A stretch of 64,000 nt of DNA, taken from contig NZ_WQCF01000009.1 of assembly GCF_013032455.1 (NCBI RefSeq), forward strand, positions 62,001-126,000, in the 5' to 3' direction. Positions within the stretch are counted from its first letter, which is position 1. Every line of letters starts with the position of its first letter. The DNA comes from Ruegeria atlantica (GTDB taxonomy: Bacteria; Pseudomonadota; Alphaproteobacteria; Rhodobacterales; Rhodobacteraceae). This document shows, piece after piece, positions 26,013 to 34,304 of the stretch. The position numbers and the translations under genes were made by a program. The notes under the pieces are model-generated. The model made no database searches. It had not been told where the DNA came from and was given only the letters and a program-made list of their open reading frames with translations.

Positions 26013-27620
26013 TCAGGCGTTTGTTGGTGGCAGTGGCGTTGCTCCTCGCAGCATGTCTGCCGCTTTTTCACCGATCATTATTGCAGTTGCATTGGTGTTA
26101 CCTGAAATCAGACTGGGCATGACAGAGTTGTCGACAACACGAAGATTTTGCACCCCCCGCACCCTCAGTTCGGGATCGACCACGGCGAGGTCGTCCTTGC
26201 CCATTCGGCAGGTTCCAACGGGATGATAAACAGTTTTACCACGCTCTTTGACGTATTGCGCGAGCTCGGCCTCATCGGTCATGTTTTTTCCCGGAAACGC
26301 TTCCTCGCCTTCCAGAAAATTAGCGAAAGAGGGTTGCGCGAGGATGTCCCGCGCCATGTTTAGTCCTTTGACTGAGATCCGCAGATCCTCAGGATCAGAT
26401 AAGTACCGCGGGTCCATGATCGGGTGATCCTTCGGATCCGCAGACTTAAGACGCAGTTCCCCCCGGCTACGTGGCTTCACCACGCAGGGGTTTATTGTCG
26501 CCCCTGCCCTTGAAATCGTCTCGCTACCCATGTCCAGGAAAACAATCGGTACAAAATGCATCTGCAAGTTGGGCTCTGCATCCATGTCATCCACATTCAC
26601 GAAACAGCACGCTTCGGTAACGTTAGACGCAACAGGGCCCGTCTTAAAGAACAAGTACTGCAAGCCGTTCTTAATCGAGTTGAAGAAGCTGTCCTGCCCG
26701 TAATACCCGTATTTACCAGTGCAGTAGCGCACGGCTGGATATTCCAAGTGGTCCTGCAGATTCTGTCCGACACCTTCCAAAGCGACTTTCGTTTGGAGCC
26801 CGTGTTTTTTCAGTTCGCCTTCTGGCCCGATACCCGACAGCATCAAGATTTTGGGGCTTTGTACCGCACCGGCAGAAAGGATCACCTCTTTGGCGGCCCG
26901 TGCCGTTTTCAGCTGGCCCCCTTGAACGTATTCGACGCCAACGGCCTTGTCGCCCTCGAGAACAATCTTTGTCACAAGGCACCCGGTTTCGACGTCGATC
27001 AGGCCTTTTTTCCGCATCGGATGCACATAGCCAACAGCCGCGCTACAACGGCGTACGTTACGCGTTGTTGTTTGATTGAAGCCGACACCTCGTTGACGTG
27101 CACCGTTGAAATCGGAGGTGAACGGGATGCCAGCTTCCTGACAAGACCTTACAAACGCCCGCGTTATGTCGGTTATTTGGCGCAGATCAGACACTCCCAA
27201 CGGCCCTCCCACCCCATGGTAATCATCGGACAAACGGTCATTGTCCTCGGCACGCTTAAAGTAAGGCAAAACCTCCGAATAGGACCAACCGTCCGCGCCG
27301 TCTTCGGCCCAACCATCATAGTCTGAACGCTGGCCCCGGATGTAGATTGCCGCGTTTACCGATCCGCCACCGCCCAGCACGTTGCCTTGCGGCATGATCC
27401 TGGATTTTCCATCGAGGTTTTCCTGCGGTGCGGTTTCGTAGTGATGGAGATACTTGGTATCCAGCAGCTTTGTGAAGCCGGCGGGAATATGGATCATGGG
27501 GTTCCAATCTCGTCCACCTGCTTCGAGAATCAATACTGAGCCTGCGTTTTCCATCGCTAGCCGGCCAGCTACAGCGCAGCCCGACGAACCTCCTCCAACG
27601 ACAACATAATCGTGCATCAT
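26013..27620 (-). CDS. GMC-family FAD-dependent oxidoreductase (choline dehydrogenase-like)
   Basis: 535 aa. The FAD motif VVGGGSSGCAVAGRL is at the N-terminus, followed by GMC signature 1 around GNVLGGGGSVNAAIYIRGQ, signature 2 SAGAVQSPKILMLSGIGP, and the C-terminal HPVGTCRMG (His466) and GNTNATAIMIGEKAA. Members oxidise primary alcohols, and many soluble bacterial ones pass electrons to the respiratory chain. Two adjacent ATGs (27620 and 27617) both fit the GGAG upstream. It has its own GntR box and forms a single-gene unit. It would supply the aldehyde for the aldehyde dehydrogenase of the same regulon; that link is inference. Confidence 0.9.
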   Translation of the reverse strand: MMHDYVVVGGGSSGCAVAGRLAMENAGSVLILEAGGRDWNPMIHIPAGFTKLLDTKYLHHYETAPQENLDGKSRIMPQGNVLGGGGSVNAAIYIRGQRSDYDGWAEDGADGWSYSEVLPYFKRAEDNDRLSDDYHGVGGPLGVSDLRQITDITRAFVRSCQEAGIPFTSDFNGARQRGVGFNQTTTRNVRRCSAAVGYVHPMRKKGLIDVETGCLVTKIVLEGDKAVGVEYVQGGQLKTARAAKEVILSAGAVQSPKILMLSGIGPEGELKKHGLQTKVALEGVGQNLQDHLEYPAVRYCTGKYGYYGQDSFFNSIKNGLQYLFFKTGPVASNVTEACCFVNVDDMDAEPNLQMHFVPIVFLDMGSETISRAGATINPCVVKPRSRGELRLKSADPKDHPIMDPRYLSDPEDLRISVKGLNMARDILAQPSFANFLEGEEAFPGKNMTDEAELAQYVKERGKTVYHPVGTCRMGKDDLAVVDPELRVRGVQNLRVVDNSVMPSLISGNTNATAIMIGEKAADMLRGATPLPPTNA

Positions 27621-27639
27621 TCATCTCCCTTATAGGTAT

Positions 27640-27651
27640 ATGATATATGAT
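27640..27651. promoter_or_regulatory. GntR-type operator box G
   Basis: ATGATATATGAT, 20 bp upstream of the GMC oxidoreductase start. The rest of the 27.65-27.90 kb gap shows no gene. Confidence 0.7.
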
Positions 27652-27901
27652 ATTAGTAGGTGCTGTCAATTGGAGAGATTTTCCATTTTTACAGCAACGC
27701 GTGATGGCTTGGAGCCTAAGAATTAGTTAGGAGTATGCTTTGGAGGGTGGGTAGGAACCGCGCAAAAAGCTACAGCTTTCTCGGATTTGTTTTGGCATCG
27801 ATACGCATTTAGATTGCAGTATATTTTTTCAATGGCACGGTGCGGAAACTGCCGGCTAAGCCTGCACTTCGTCAAGTGCCAGATCGATATCATGCGTTAC
27901 G

Positions 27902-28819
27902 CTAGTACCGAGTGACAGAAGTGACGTTTGATGTCTTCTCCAGCCCTTCCATGGCGCTTCCGAAGTTTTTCACTGCGTAGATCGAATACAAAATGTCGAT
28001 CATCTGAAGTTGCGCAATTTTGGAAACCATAGACTCATGGTAGTCTGCCGCGCCTGTCGCTCCTGTAACCGTTGGCGTGAACAGTTTGATATCTGAGTAT
28101 TTCACAATGGGGCTATCAGTGAAGCTCGTAATACACAGCGTTCTTGCGCCTTGTTCTCTTGCGGCTTTGAGTGCATCTACAGTCGATATTGTGCGACCGG
28201 AATTGGAAATACCAATCGCCAGGTTGCGGGGTCCAAGCGATGCTGTCGAAATCTGACGAACACCAAGATCGCGAAAGAACTGACAGCTCTTGCCGACGCG
28301 CATGAACCGCATCAATGCGTTTTCAACGCATATCATGGACGAGCCCATGGCAAAAAACGAAAGCGTATCTGCTTCCTCGATTGCCGCAACCGCGGCCTCA
28401 AATTGTCCAGAATGCGACCCGGCCATAGTGTCCTGAACAGTCATAGCATAACGCGCAGATACCTTGTCGATGATCGCTTTTGAATCGTCCGTTTCAGAAA
28501 TATCTTCATAAACGTGCCGATCTGATCCAGAGGTCTCGGTCGCCTGAGACTGCGACAGCTCTTCTGCAATCAGGATTTTGAACTGCTGGAAACTCGACAC
28601 ATCAATTTCCCGCACGAAACGGGTAACTGTAGATTCCGACACGTCGCAGATTGTGGCCAGCTCCTTGATCGACATCGACTTCACTTTTTCCGGTTTTTTC
28701 AGAACCTGCTCTGCAATACGGCGCAAGGCTGGGTTGAGATATGCAGACATATAGCGAATCCGGCTCAAAATCCCGGTTGAGTGCGCACCATCCATATGAT
28801 CGTCCTTGTTCGGTTCCAT
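27902..28819 (-). CDS. RpiR/MurR-family transcriptional regulator with SIS domain
   Basis: 305 aa. An N-terminal HTH of the RpiR type (residues about 15-85: LRRIAEQVLKKPEKVKSMSI, then IKELATICDVSESTVTRFVRE) is followed by a linker and a SIS sugar-phosphate-binding domain (FFAMGSSMICVENALMRFM; AIGISNSGRTISTVDALKAA). Such regulators sense a phosphosugar. The ATG at 28819 is chosen for the GAGGAAAGA before it. An AT-rich motif 45 bp upstream (28864-28878) recurs before other operons of the 28-48 kb island, so it probably controls that island and itself. Confidence 0.9.
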   Translation of the reverse strand: MEPNKDDHMDGAHSTGILSRIRYMSAYLNPALRRIAEQVLKKPEKVKSMSIKELATICDVSESTVTRFVREIDVSSFQQFKILIAEELSQSQATETSGSDRHVYEDISETDDSKAIIDKVSARYAMTVQDTMAGSHSGQFEAAVAAIEEADTLSFFAMGSSMICVENALMRFMRVGKSCQFFRDLGVRQISTASLGPRNLAIGISNSGRTISTVDALKAAREQGARTLCITSFTDSPIVKYSDIKLFTPTVTGATGAADYHESMVSKIAQLQMIDILYSIYAVKNFGSAMEGLEKTSNVTSVTRY

Positions 28820-28863
28820 TCTTTCCTCATGCCGGACTTTGCTGTCGAACATGTAGCACGAAA

Positions 28864-28878
28864 GAAAATTTTATTGCA
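28864..28878. promoter_or_regulatory. Candidate RpiR operator, copy 1
   Basis: GAAAATTTTATTGCA upstream of the rpiR-type gene. The core AATTTTATTGCA recurs at 47990-48001 and, inverted, at 43305-43316. Confidence 0.5.
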
Positions 28879-28881
28879 TCC

Positions 28882-29763
28882 TCATTTATTCCAAGGAGAA
28901 ACAGACAATTCCGCGGTCTGCATATGTGATTTGACAACAGCGTGGGCCGAAGTGGCGGCGTCTTTCGCGTCGAGCCAACCCTTCCGCCACAGGCTGACCT
29001 CTCCAACCAGGTCGGGGCCGAGGACTTCGGGTGAGAAGCTTTCAACGGTAAAATCGCCGGAATAACCCACATCTGCCAAGGCGCGGAAATATACACTCCA
29101 ATTAAAATTGCCGGTCCCGAGAAGGCCACGATGGTTTTCCGCGACATGGGCGTAACCCAAAAGATCAGCGTTCCGCGAAATAACAGACGGCAAATCCGCC
29201 TCTTCAATGTTCATGTGGAACGTATCCATATGAATAAACATGTTGGCCGCATCGATTGACCGGATCATATCACCAGCCTGGTCCAGGCTGTTGATCATGT
29301 TTGATTCATATCGATTTACCGGCTCGAGTCCGAGCTTGACACCCAGATTGCCCGCCAATTTGTCCAGACGTGCCAATGCTGCCATAACAGCGGCTCTTTG
29401 CGCATTGGTTGGCGGCGCTGTGTAGTTGTTGAAGGCCGCGTAAGTGATCCCACTGACCGCCGGCACGCGGAGGTCGCTTGCTATTTCCAGGCAGCGTGCA
29501 ACGGTTGCTTCGCCGGCTTTGGCAATTTCTCGATTGGTGCTGGAAATATCCGCGCCCGGGCCAAGGGCCATACCAAGTCGCAACTCAAGCCCAGCGTCTT
29601 TGACGACCCGGCCCGTCATTCCGGTATCCAGCGCCTCGGGATCAAAAATCAGCACCTCAAACAGATCATAGCCGATCTCGGCCGCAATACCTGTTGCCCG
29701 CTGCGCGGTTTCCTCGGTCCAAGTGTCTCCGAAAACAAGGCTATGGATGCCAATCTTGCTCAT
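28882..29763 (-). CDS. Sugar (phosphate) isomerase/epimerase, D-psicose/D-tagatose 3-epimerase-like
   Basis: 293 aa TIM barrel. The metal tetrad of the ketose 3-epimerases is visible in the right order: Glu147 (LGLEPVNRYE), Asp180 (HMDTFHMN), His206 (AHVAEN) and Glu241 (TVESF), with Arg212 (NHRG) at the substrate site. The length fits. It probably epimerises C3 of a free or phosphorylated ketose. The gene follows an SDR gene and precedes the RpiR regulator, with a GGGAAGA ribosome binding site. The sugar is unknown. Confidence 0.87.
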   Translation of the reverse strand: MSKIGIHSLVFGDTWTEETAQRATGIAAEIGYDLFEVLIFDPEALDTGMTGRVVKDAGLELRLGMALGPGADISSTNREIAKAGEATVARCLEIASDLRVPAVSGITYAAFNNYTAPPTNAQRAAVMAALARLDKLAGNLGVKLGLEPVNRYESNMINSLDQAGDMIRSIDAANMFIHMDTFHMNIEEADLPSVISRNADLLGYAHVAENHRGLLGTGNFNWSVYFRALADVGYSGDFTVESFSPEVLGPDLVGEVSLWRKGWLDAKDAATSAHAVVKSHMQTAELSVSPWNK

Positions 29764-29772
29764 CTTCTTCCC

Positions 29773-30558
29773 TTACCCAAAAATCGACCGGATCGTACCA
29801 CCGTCGGCCCGATGGCAGACCCCGTTCATCGCCGCATTTGTGGCCAGTTGCAGAACGCCCCGCCCGTGCATCGTTGGGTCTATAAGTTTTTGCGGCAGAT
29901 TGCCGGGCTGCACGTCGCGGTAGAAGTCTTTTAAAGCAGCCTCGACCGTCGTGCCCTGATCTTTAGCCAATCCTTCGAAGTAGCCCATCACCGACTCCGT
30001 TGCGGTTGTGCCAGGCATGTAACTCGTCACACGCACATCAGTGCCGCGTGTTAATTCGGATAGTGAACGGCTGAGGCCAAGCATCGCAGATTTTGTAGTG
30101 GAATAGGGCACCATATTACCGATCGACCGGATTGCGGCTTCGGAAGCAATGAAAACGATGCTTCCCGAGTTCCGATCTAGCATATCCCTCAGCACCAAAC
30201 GGCTGATCCGGACAGACGTCATGATGTTGTGATCAAAATACTCCACCCAACGGTCATCGCTGACCTCGAAAAAGTCGTTCACATCGAACACGCCAATGTT
30301 GTTCACCAAGAACTCCACAGATCCATGTGCTTTGGCGAACTCAAAGAGATCCGCTGCCCCTTTGGCATTGCGTAAATCGGCAACAACTCCGTACGCACGT
30401 TCACCAATCTCAGCGCAGGCAGAGTCCAGCTTCGACTGCGTCCGACCGTTGATGATGACGATGGCACCCTCGTCGTGGAAGGTCTGGGCGATTGCCCTGC
30501 CAATTCCGGTTGCCCCGCCTGTCACGATGACGACTTTTCCTTTTACCCCGAAATCCAT
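29773..30558 (-). CDS. SDR-family oxidoreductase
   Basis: 261 aa classical SDR: TGGATGIG near residue 13, NNIG near 88, FIASEAAIRSIGNMVPYSTTKSA with Ser, Tyr and Lys of the active site. The C-terminal segment (LQLATNAAMNGVCHRADGG) is a little unusual but keeps the xxDGG end. It lies 3 nt behind the permease gene and 9 nt before the epimerase gene, so transport, oxidation/reduction and epimerisation of one sugar or polyol are coupled here. Confidence 0.88.
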   Translation of the reverse strand: MDFGVKGKVVIVTGGATGIGRAIAQTFHDEGAIVIINGRTQSKLDSACAEIGERAYGVVADLRNAKGAADLFEFAKAHGSVEFLVNNIGVFDVNDFFEVSDDRWVEYFDHNIMTSVRISRLVLRDMLDRNSGSIVFIASEAAIRSIGNMVPYSTTKSAMLGLSRSLSELTRGTDVRVTSYMPGTTATESVMGYFEGLAKDQGTTVEAALKDFYRDVQPGNLPQKLIDPTMHGRGVLQLATNAAMNGVCHRADGGTIRSIFG

Positions 30559-30561
30559 GGC

Positions 30562-31557
30562 TTACACTTCCTTTGTCTTGGCATTCAGAAACCCAGCGAT
30601 TGATGCACCTATTCGACTCCGCCAGACATCTACACCGACGGCGACCAGAATGATCAGACCGATGGTCAAGCTTTGCATCGAGGTAGTAACCGCATTTAGG
30701 TTAAGGCCGTTCTGCACCACGATGATAATCAGCGCTCCGATCAAAGTTGAGATCACGCGCCCCCTGCCCCCGGCCAAGCTGGCGCCACCAACCACGGCCG
30801 CCGCAATCGCCTGCAATTCAATCAAGGTGCCATAATTCGGTGAGCCTGAGTTCAAACGTGATGAAAGAAGCACTGCACCAACTGCCGCACAGAGCGCCGC
30901 AAACACAAATGCGATCAACCGCACACGGGCAACATTGATCCCTGAGAGTCGAGCCGCAGATTCATTCCCACCAACCGCATAGATCTCTCTTCCCAACCGG
31001 GTGTGCTCCATGATGATTGTGAAAAGCGCATAGGCGCCGACTACGTAATAGAATGGCAGCGGCAAGCCTAGGAAAGTGCCATAGAACACTTCACGCAATT
31101 CCGGTGACAGTGAAAAGGCAGGAGTGCCACCATTTAGGGTTAGGGCAAGACCCTTGAACGCTGATAGTCCGGCAAGGGTTACAATGAAGGCTGGAATACC
31201 GACATAGGCTACGAGAATGCCGTTGATGACGCCCAGCCCACAGCCGATCAGCAAGGTAAGAGGAATTGCGACCCAAAGCGAGAGCCCATAGGTCTTGATG
31301 AAAACCGCAAGGCACATAGTAAGCAGCGCAATCATCGAGCCAGGTGACAGATCAATACCACCCGTGATGATTACAATGGTCGACCCAATTGCCACAATTG
31401 ACAGGATGGACACTTGCAACGCGATATTACGAAAGTTTTGCGGCTCTAAAAATGCGGGAGTGGTCGCTGCTACGATCACCACAATCAGTAGAAGTGCGAT
31501 TAGCGGCCCAACGAACTCCTGACGTGCCAGACGTCCAAGAAAACTTGTCTCACTCAT
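30562..31557 (-). CDS. Sugar ABC transporter permease (RbsC/CUT2 family)
   Basis: 331 aa, about ten membrane helices. It shows VIITGGIDLSPGSMIALLTM, GCGLGVINGILVAYVGIPAFIV, AVGGNESAARLSGINV and LQAIAAAVVGGASLAGGRG of CUT2 permeases. A strong AGGAGGAATGAC lies upstream. It belongs with the ATPase and binding protein immediately upstream as transporter 2 of the window. Confidence 0.92.
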   Translation of the reverse strand: MSETSFLGRLARQEFVGPLIALLLIVVIVAATTPAFLEPQNFRNIALQVSILSIVAIGSTIVIITGGIDLSPGSMIALLTMCLAVFIKTYGLSLWVAIPLTLLIGCGLGVINGILVAYVGIPAFIVTLAGLSAFKGLALTLNGGTPAFSLSPELREVFYGTFLGLPLPFYYVVGAYALFTIIMEHTRLGREIYAVGGNESAARLSGINVARVRLIAFVFAALCAAVGAVLLSSRLNSGSPNYGTLIELQAIAAAVVGGASLAGGRGRVISTLIGALIIIVVQNGLNLNAVTTSMQSLTIGLIILVAVGVDVWRSRIGASIAGFLNAKTKEV

Positions 31558-31568
31558 GTCATTCCTCC

Positions 31569-33077
31569 TTAGGCCGCATCATGGGTCAGTTCCTGTGCGG
31601 ATGACTGAACCAGATGGGTGTGTGTCACGCGCGCTGCAGGCATGGTCTCAACGAGGGAGCCTTCGCGGATGATGCCGATACGATCGGACATCGCGATCAG
31701 CTCGTTATGATCCGAGCTGATAAGGATCACGGCGTAACCACGCGCTGTCAGCGCATTGATCAGATTGTAGACGGCGATCTTGGCACCGATATCGATGCCC
31801 TGAGTTGGCTCATCCAGGATTAGCACCCGGCTGTCGGCAAAGAGCCACCGAGCGATGACGATCTTTTGCTGATTGCCACCCGACAGCAGACTGACGAATT
31901 TCCTGGCCGCCGCAGGCGAGATCTCGAGCTGATCGATGTAGTCTTGTGCGACGTCTGCCTCAGTTCGTTTTTTAAGCAGAAACTGACCGCGGATTTTGTC
32001 CAGCGCCGCTGCGGTCATGTTGGGGCCGCCATTGAAGTTGAAGAAAAGCCCGTCGAACTTGCGGTTCTCCGGTACCAACGCCAACCCTGCGCGAATTGCA
32101 TCCTGCGGGTTGCGGATCCGCAGTGTCTTCCCGTCGATACTAACCTTGCCGCTTGTCAACGGATCAACCCCAAAGATTGCGCGGGCAATTTCAGTCCGTC
32201 CGGATCCGATGACACCGCCCAATCCGTAGACTTCTCCGGCATGCACATCAAAACTGACGTCTCTCACGCCGTTATCCGTCGACAGGTTCCGCGCGGAAAA
32301 TAGAACGGTGTTGGTCGCATTTTTCTGTTTGGGATAGTGTTCGTCGATATCCTCTCCCACCATCTTGGAAACGATCTCATCGACGTCCAGATTGGTACCA
32401 TTGGCGGTTGAGACGACCTTGCCATCCTTCAAAATCGTGGCTGAGTCGACCAATGAAACCACCTCATCCAACCTGTGGGAGATGTAAAGGATCGACACGC
32501 CGCGATCCTTCATGCGCCGTAGAAGCTGATGGAGAGCGACAATCTCTTGCTCGCCGAGCGCGGTGGATGGTTCATCCAGAATGAGCAGCGTTGCATCGAT
32601 AGAGATCGCTTTGGCGATTTCGACCAATTGCTGCTCGGCCACTGACAATGTTCCAACAATGCGATCCGGAGCAATTGCGATATCGAGCGAACCCAAGACC
32701 TCAGCCGCTTCACGTTTCATGCGTGGCCAGTCGACCAACGGCCCCCGCCGTGGATAACGACCAAGAAATATATTTTCTGCCACTGTCAACGTAGGGGCGA
32801 GAGAGAACTCTTGAAATACGGTCGCAACGCCTTCCCCCCTTGCTTGGATTGGACTGGTGAGTTGGACCACATCGCCGCGCCTGCGGATCGTACCAGCGTC
32901 TGGCTGATGCACGCCGGACAGAATCTTGATCAGCGTCGACTTACCACAGCCGTTTTCGCCTAGTAGCGCATGAATCTCACCTGCATGCAGGCGGATCGAG
33001 ATTCCGTCATTCGCGCGAACACCCGGAAAAGTTTTGGTGATCCCTTCGAGTTCCCAAAGTGGGGATTGATCTTGCAT
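31569..33077 (-). CDS. Sugar ABC transporter ATP-binding protein (CUT2 family, two NBDs)
   Basis: 502 aa. Walker A of domain 1 is GENGCGKSTLIK near residues 39-50, its signature area LSVAEQQLVEIAKA and Walker B LLILDEPSTAL. Domain 2 has the degenerate GVIGSGRTE, then LSGGNQQKIVIARWL and ILDEPTQGIDIG. A good AAGGAGGC ribosome binding site precedes the ATG. A strong hairpin separates it from the binding-protein gene. Confidence 0.92.
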   Translation of the reverse strand: MQDQSPLWELEGITKTFPGVRANDGISIRLHAGEIHALLGENGCGKSTLIKILSGVHQPDAGTIRRRGDVVQLTSPIQARGEGVATVFQEFSLAPTLTVAENIFLGRYPRRGPLVDWPRMKREAAEVLGSLDIAIAPDRIVGTLSVAEQQLVEIAKAISIDATLLILDEPSTALGEQEIVALHQLLRRMKDRGVSILYISHRLDEVVSLVDSATILKDGKVVSTANGTNLDVDEIVSKMVGEDIDEHYPKQKNATNTVLFSARNLSTDNGVRDVSFDVHAGEVYGLGGVIGSGRTEIARAIFGVDPLTSGKVSIDGKTLRIRNPQDAIRAGLALVPENRKFDGLFFNFNGGPNMTAAALDKIRGQFLLKKRTEADVAQDYIDQLEISPAAARKFVSLLSGGNQQKIVIARWLFADSRVLILDEPTQGIDIGAKIAVYNLINALTARGYAVILISSDHNELIAMSDRIGIIREGSLVETMPAARVTHTHLVQSSAQELTHDAA

Positions 33078-33097
33078 TGGAAGCCTCCTTCAAAAAA

Positions 33098-33119
33098 CGG
33101 GGGCGGTTTCCCGCCCCCG
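33098..33119 (-). terminator. Strong hairpin with T run between binding-protein and ATPase genes
   Basis: 9-bp all-GC stem (33098-33106 with 33111-33119), 4-nt loop, then TTTTTT on the minus strand. It has full intrinsic-terminator form although it is inside an operon, so most transcripts should stop after the binding-protein gene. Confidence 0.85.
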
Positions 33120-33136
33120 ACCCAGTTGGGGAGGTA

Positions 33137-34180
33137 TCAATAATCCTTGGACGGCAGGGGGAAGAGGTCTTCAGGTGCTTGCAGAACCTGAACTGCATTG
33201 CCTTCATGCACGATCCGTGTCGGCGTATTCACATATCCGCCCTCGCTCTTCCCTTCGATAAGGTCGAGCACAAAGCAGGCTGCCTTGCGGCCCATGATGA
33301 CGGGCGAAGTATCAGACGTGGCCGTCATACCTCCCGCCGCAATGTCCTCAAGCGCGCCTGTATCGCCGTCGTAACCCAGAATGGAGATATCATCCCGACC
33401 AAGAGCTTGGGTGGCCAAGACAGCGCCCAAAGCCATGTAGTCGTTCGAGGCGTAGATCACTTCGACCCCAGGATTTGCCTGGATCAGGTCCATCGCCGCA
33501 GTGTTGCCCTTTTCGACGCTCCAGCCACCATTGATGCGCGCGACGAGCTCCCAGTTAGTGCCTTCGATTCCGTCGGTAAAACCACCGGCCCGTTCAGTCG
33601 CCAGATATCCCGGCTCGCCGTCGAGCACACCGACCTTACGCGCTGCGCCATCGGCCTGCTCCATGGCCCAATCGGCCAAGGCGTGATTTACAGCCCGCTG
33701 GTTTACACCAACAACGCCATGTACCGGTGTCGGAAAGTCCGGGATGTCAGAGTTTATGATCACGACGGCCTTGCCAGCGTTTACCGCCTCTTCAACCAGC
33801 GGCGCCAACGCACTTTCGTCAAAGCTGATCAGGATAATGGCATCGACATCGTCGCGGGCCGTCACATCCTGCAGCATGCCCATTTGACCTGCCAGATCAC
33901 CTCCGGAATAGGGCGACAACAAGAAGCTATCAACTCCGTCGCGTGTTTCGGTGACGTCAGTGATGCCTTCGCCGAGCGCGATGTGGTAGTTAAATTCGGT
34001 TCCCATCGGCAGATAGGCGATCGTAATTCCGTCTTGGTCATTCTGGATCGTACCGGTTGCGGCTTGCGCACCATCGTTCAGGGCCGTGGGGGCCGCATAG
34101 TCACACATGTCTTCGGCCCAAGCACCACCTGCGATGCCCACAAAAGCAACACTCGTCAGCAAGGTCTGTCTCAGGTTCAT
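33137..34180 (-). CDS. Sugar ABC transporter substrate-binding protein
   Basis: 347 aa, Peripla_BP_4 type. Signal peptide MNLRQTLLTSVAFVGIAGG ending AWA; mature part starts EDMCDYAAPTAL. The family features VDAIILISFDESALAPLVEEAV and VIYASNDYMALGAVLATQALG are present. A strong GGAGGAGAACGAC precedes the ATG. First gene of the transporter-2 operon (binding protein, ATPase, permease, SDR, epimerase). The promoter region 34.2-34.3 kb holds AT-rich sequence with an AAAGAATTTCTTT palindrome at 34272-34284. Confidence 0.9.
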   Translation of the reverse strand: MNLRQTLLTSVAFVGIAGGAWAEDMCDYAAPTALNDGAQAATGTIQNDQDGITIAYLPMGTEFNYHIALGEGITDVTETRDGVDSFLLSPYSGGDLAGQMGMLQDVTARDDVDAIILISFDESALAPLVEEAVNAGKAVVIINSDIPDFPTPVHGVVGVNQRAVNHALADWAMEQADGAARKVGVLDGEPGYLATERAGGFTDGIEGTNWELVARINGGWSVEKGNTAAMDLIQANPGVEVIYASNDYMALGAVLATQALGRDDISILGYDGDTGALEDIAAGGMTATSDTSPVIMGRKAACFVLDLIEGKSEGGYVNTPTRIVHEGNAVQVLQAPEDLFPLPSKDY

Positions 34181-34304
34181 GTCGTTCTCCTCCAGTTGAA
34201 CTTTGATCTCGCCTTCTGGCGATTCCCTTCACCAGATTTCGTAAAATTCTGTTCCATTAGCCATAGTTTGTAAAGAATTTCTTTCGTTTTGGAGGCAAAT
34301 AGAA

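Noticed and set aside
33059..34273. Long plus-strand ORF of 404 codons opposite the binding-protein gene
   Set aside because: The minus strand encodes a signal peptide plus complete periplasmic binding protein with a strong ribosome binding site; the plus frame has no recognisable fold.
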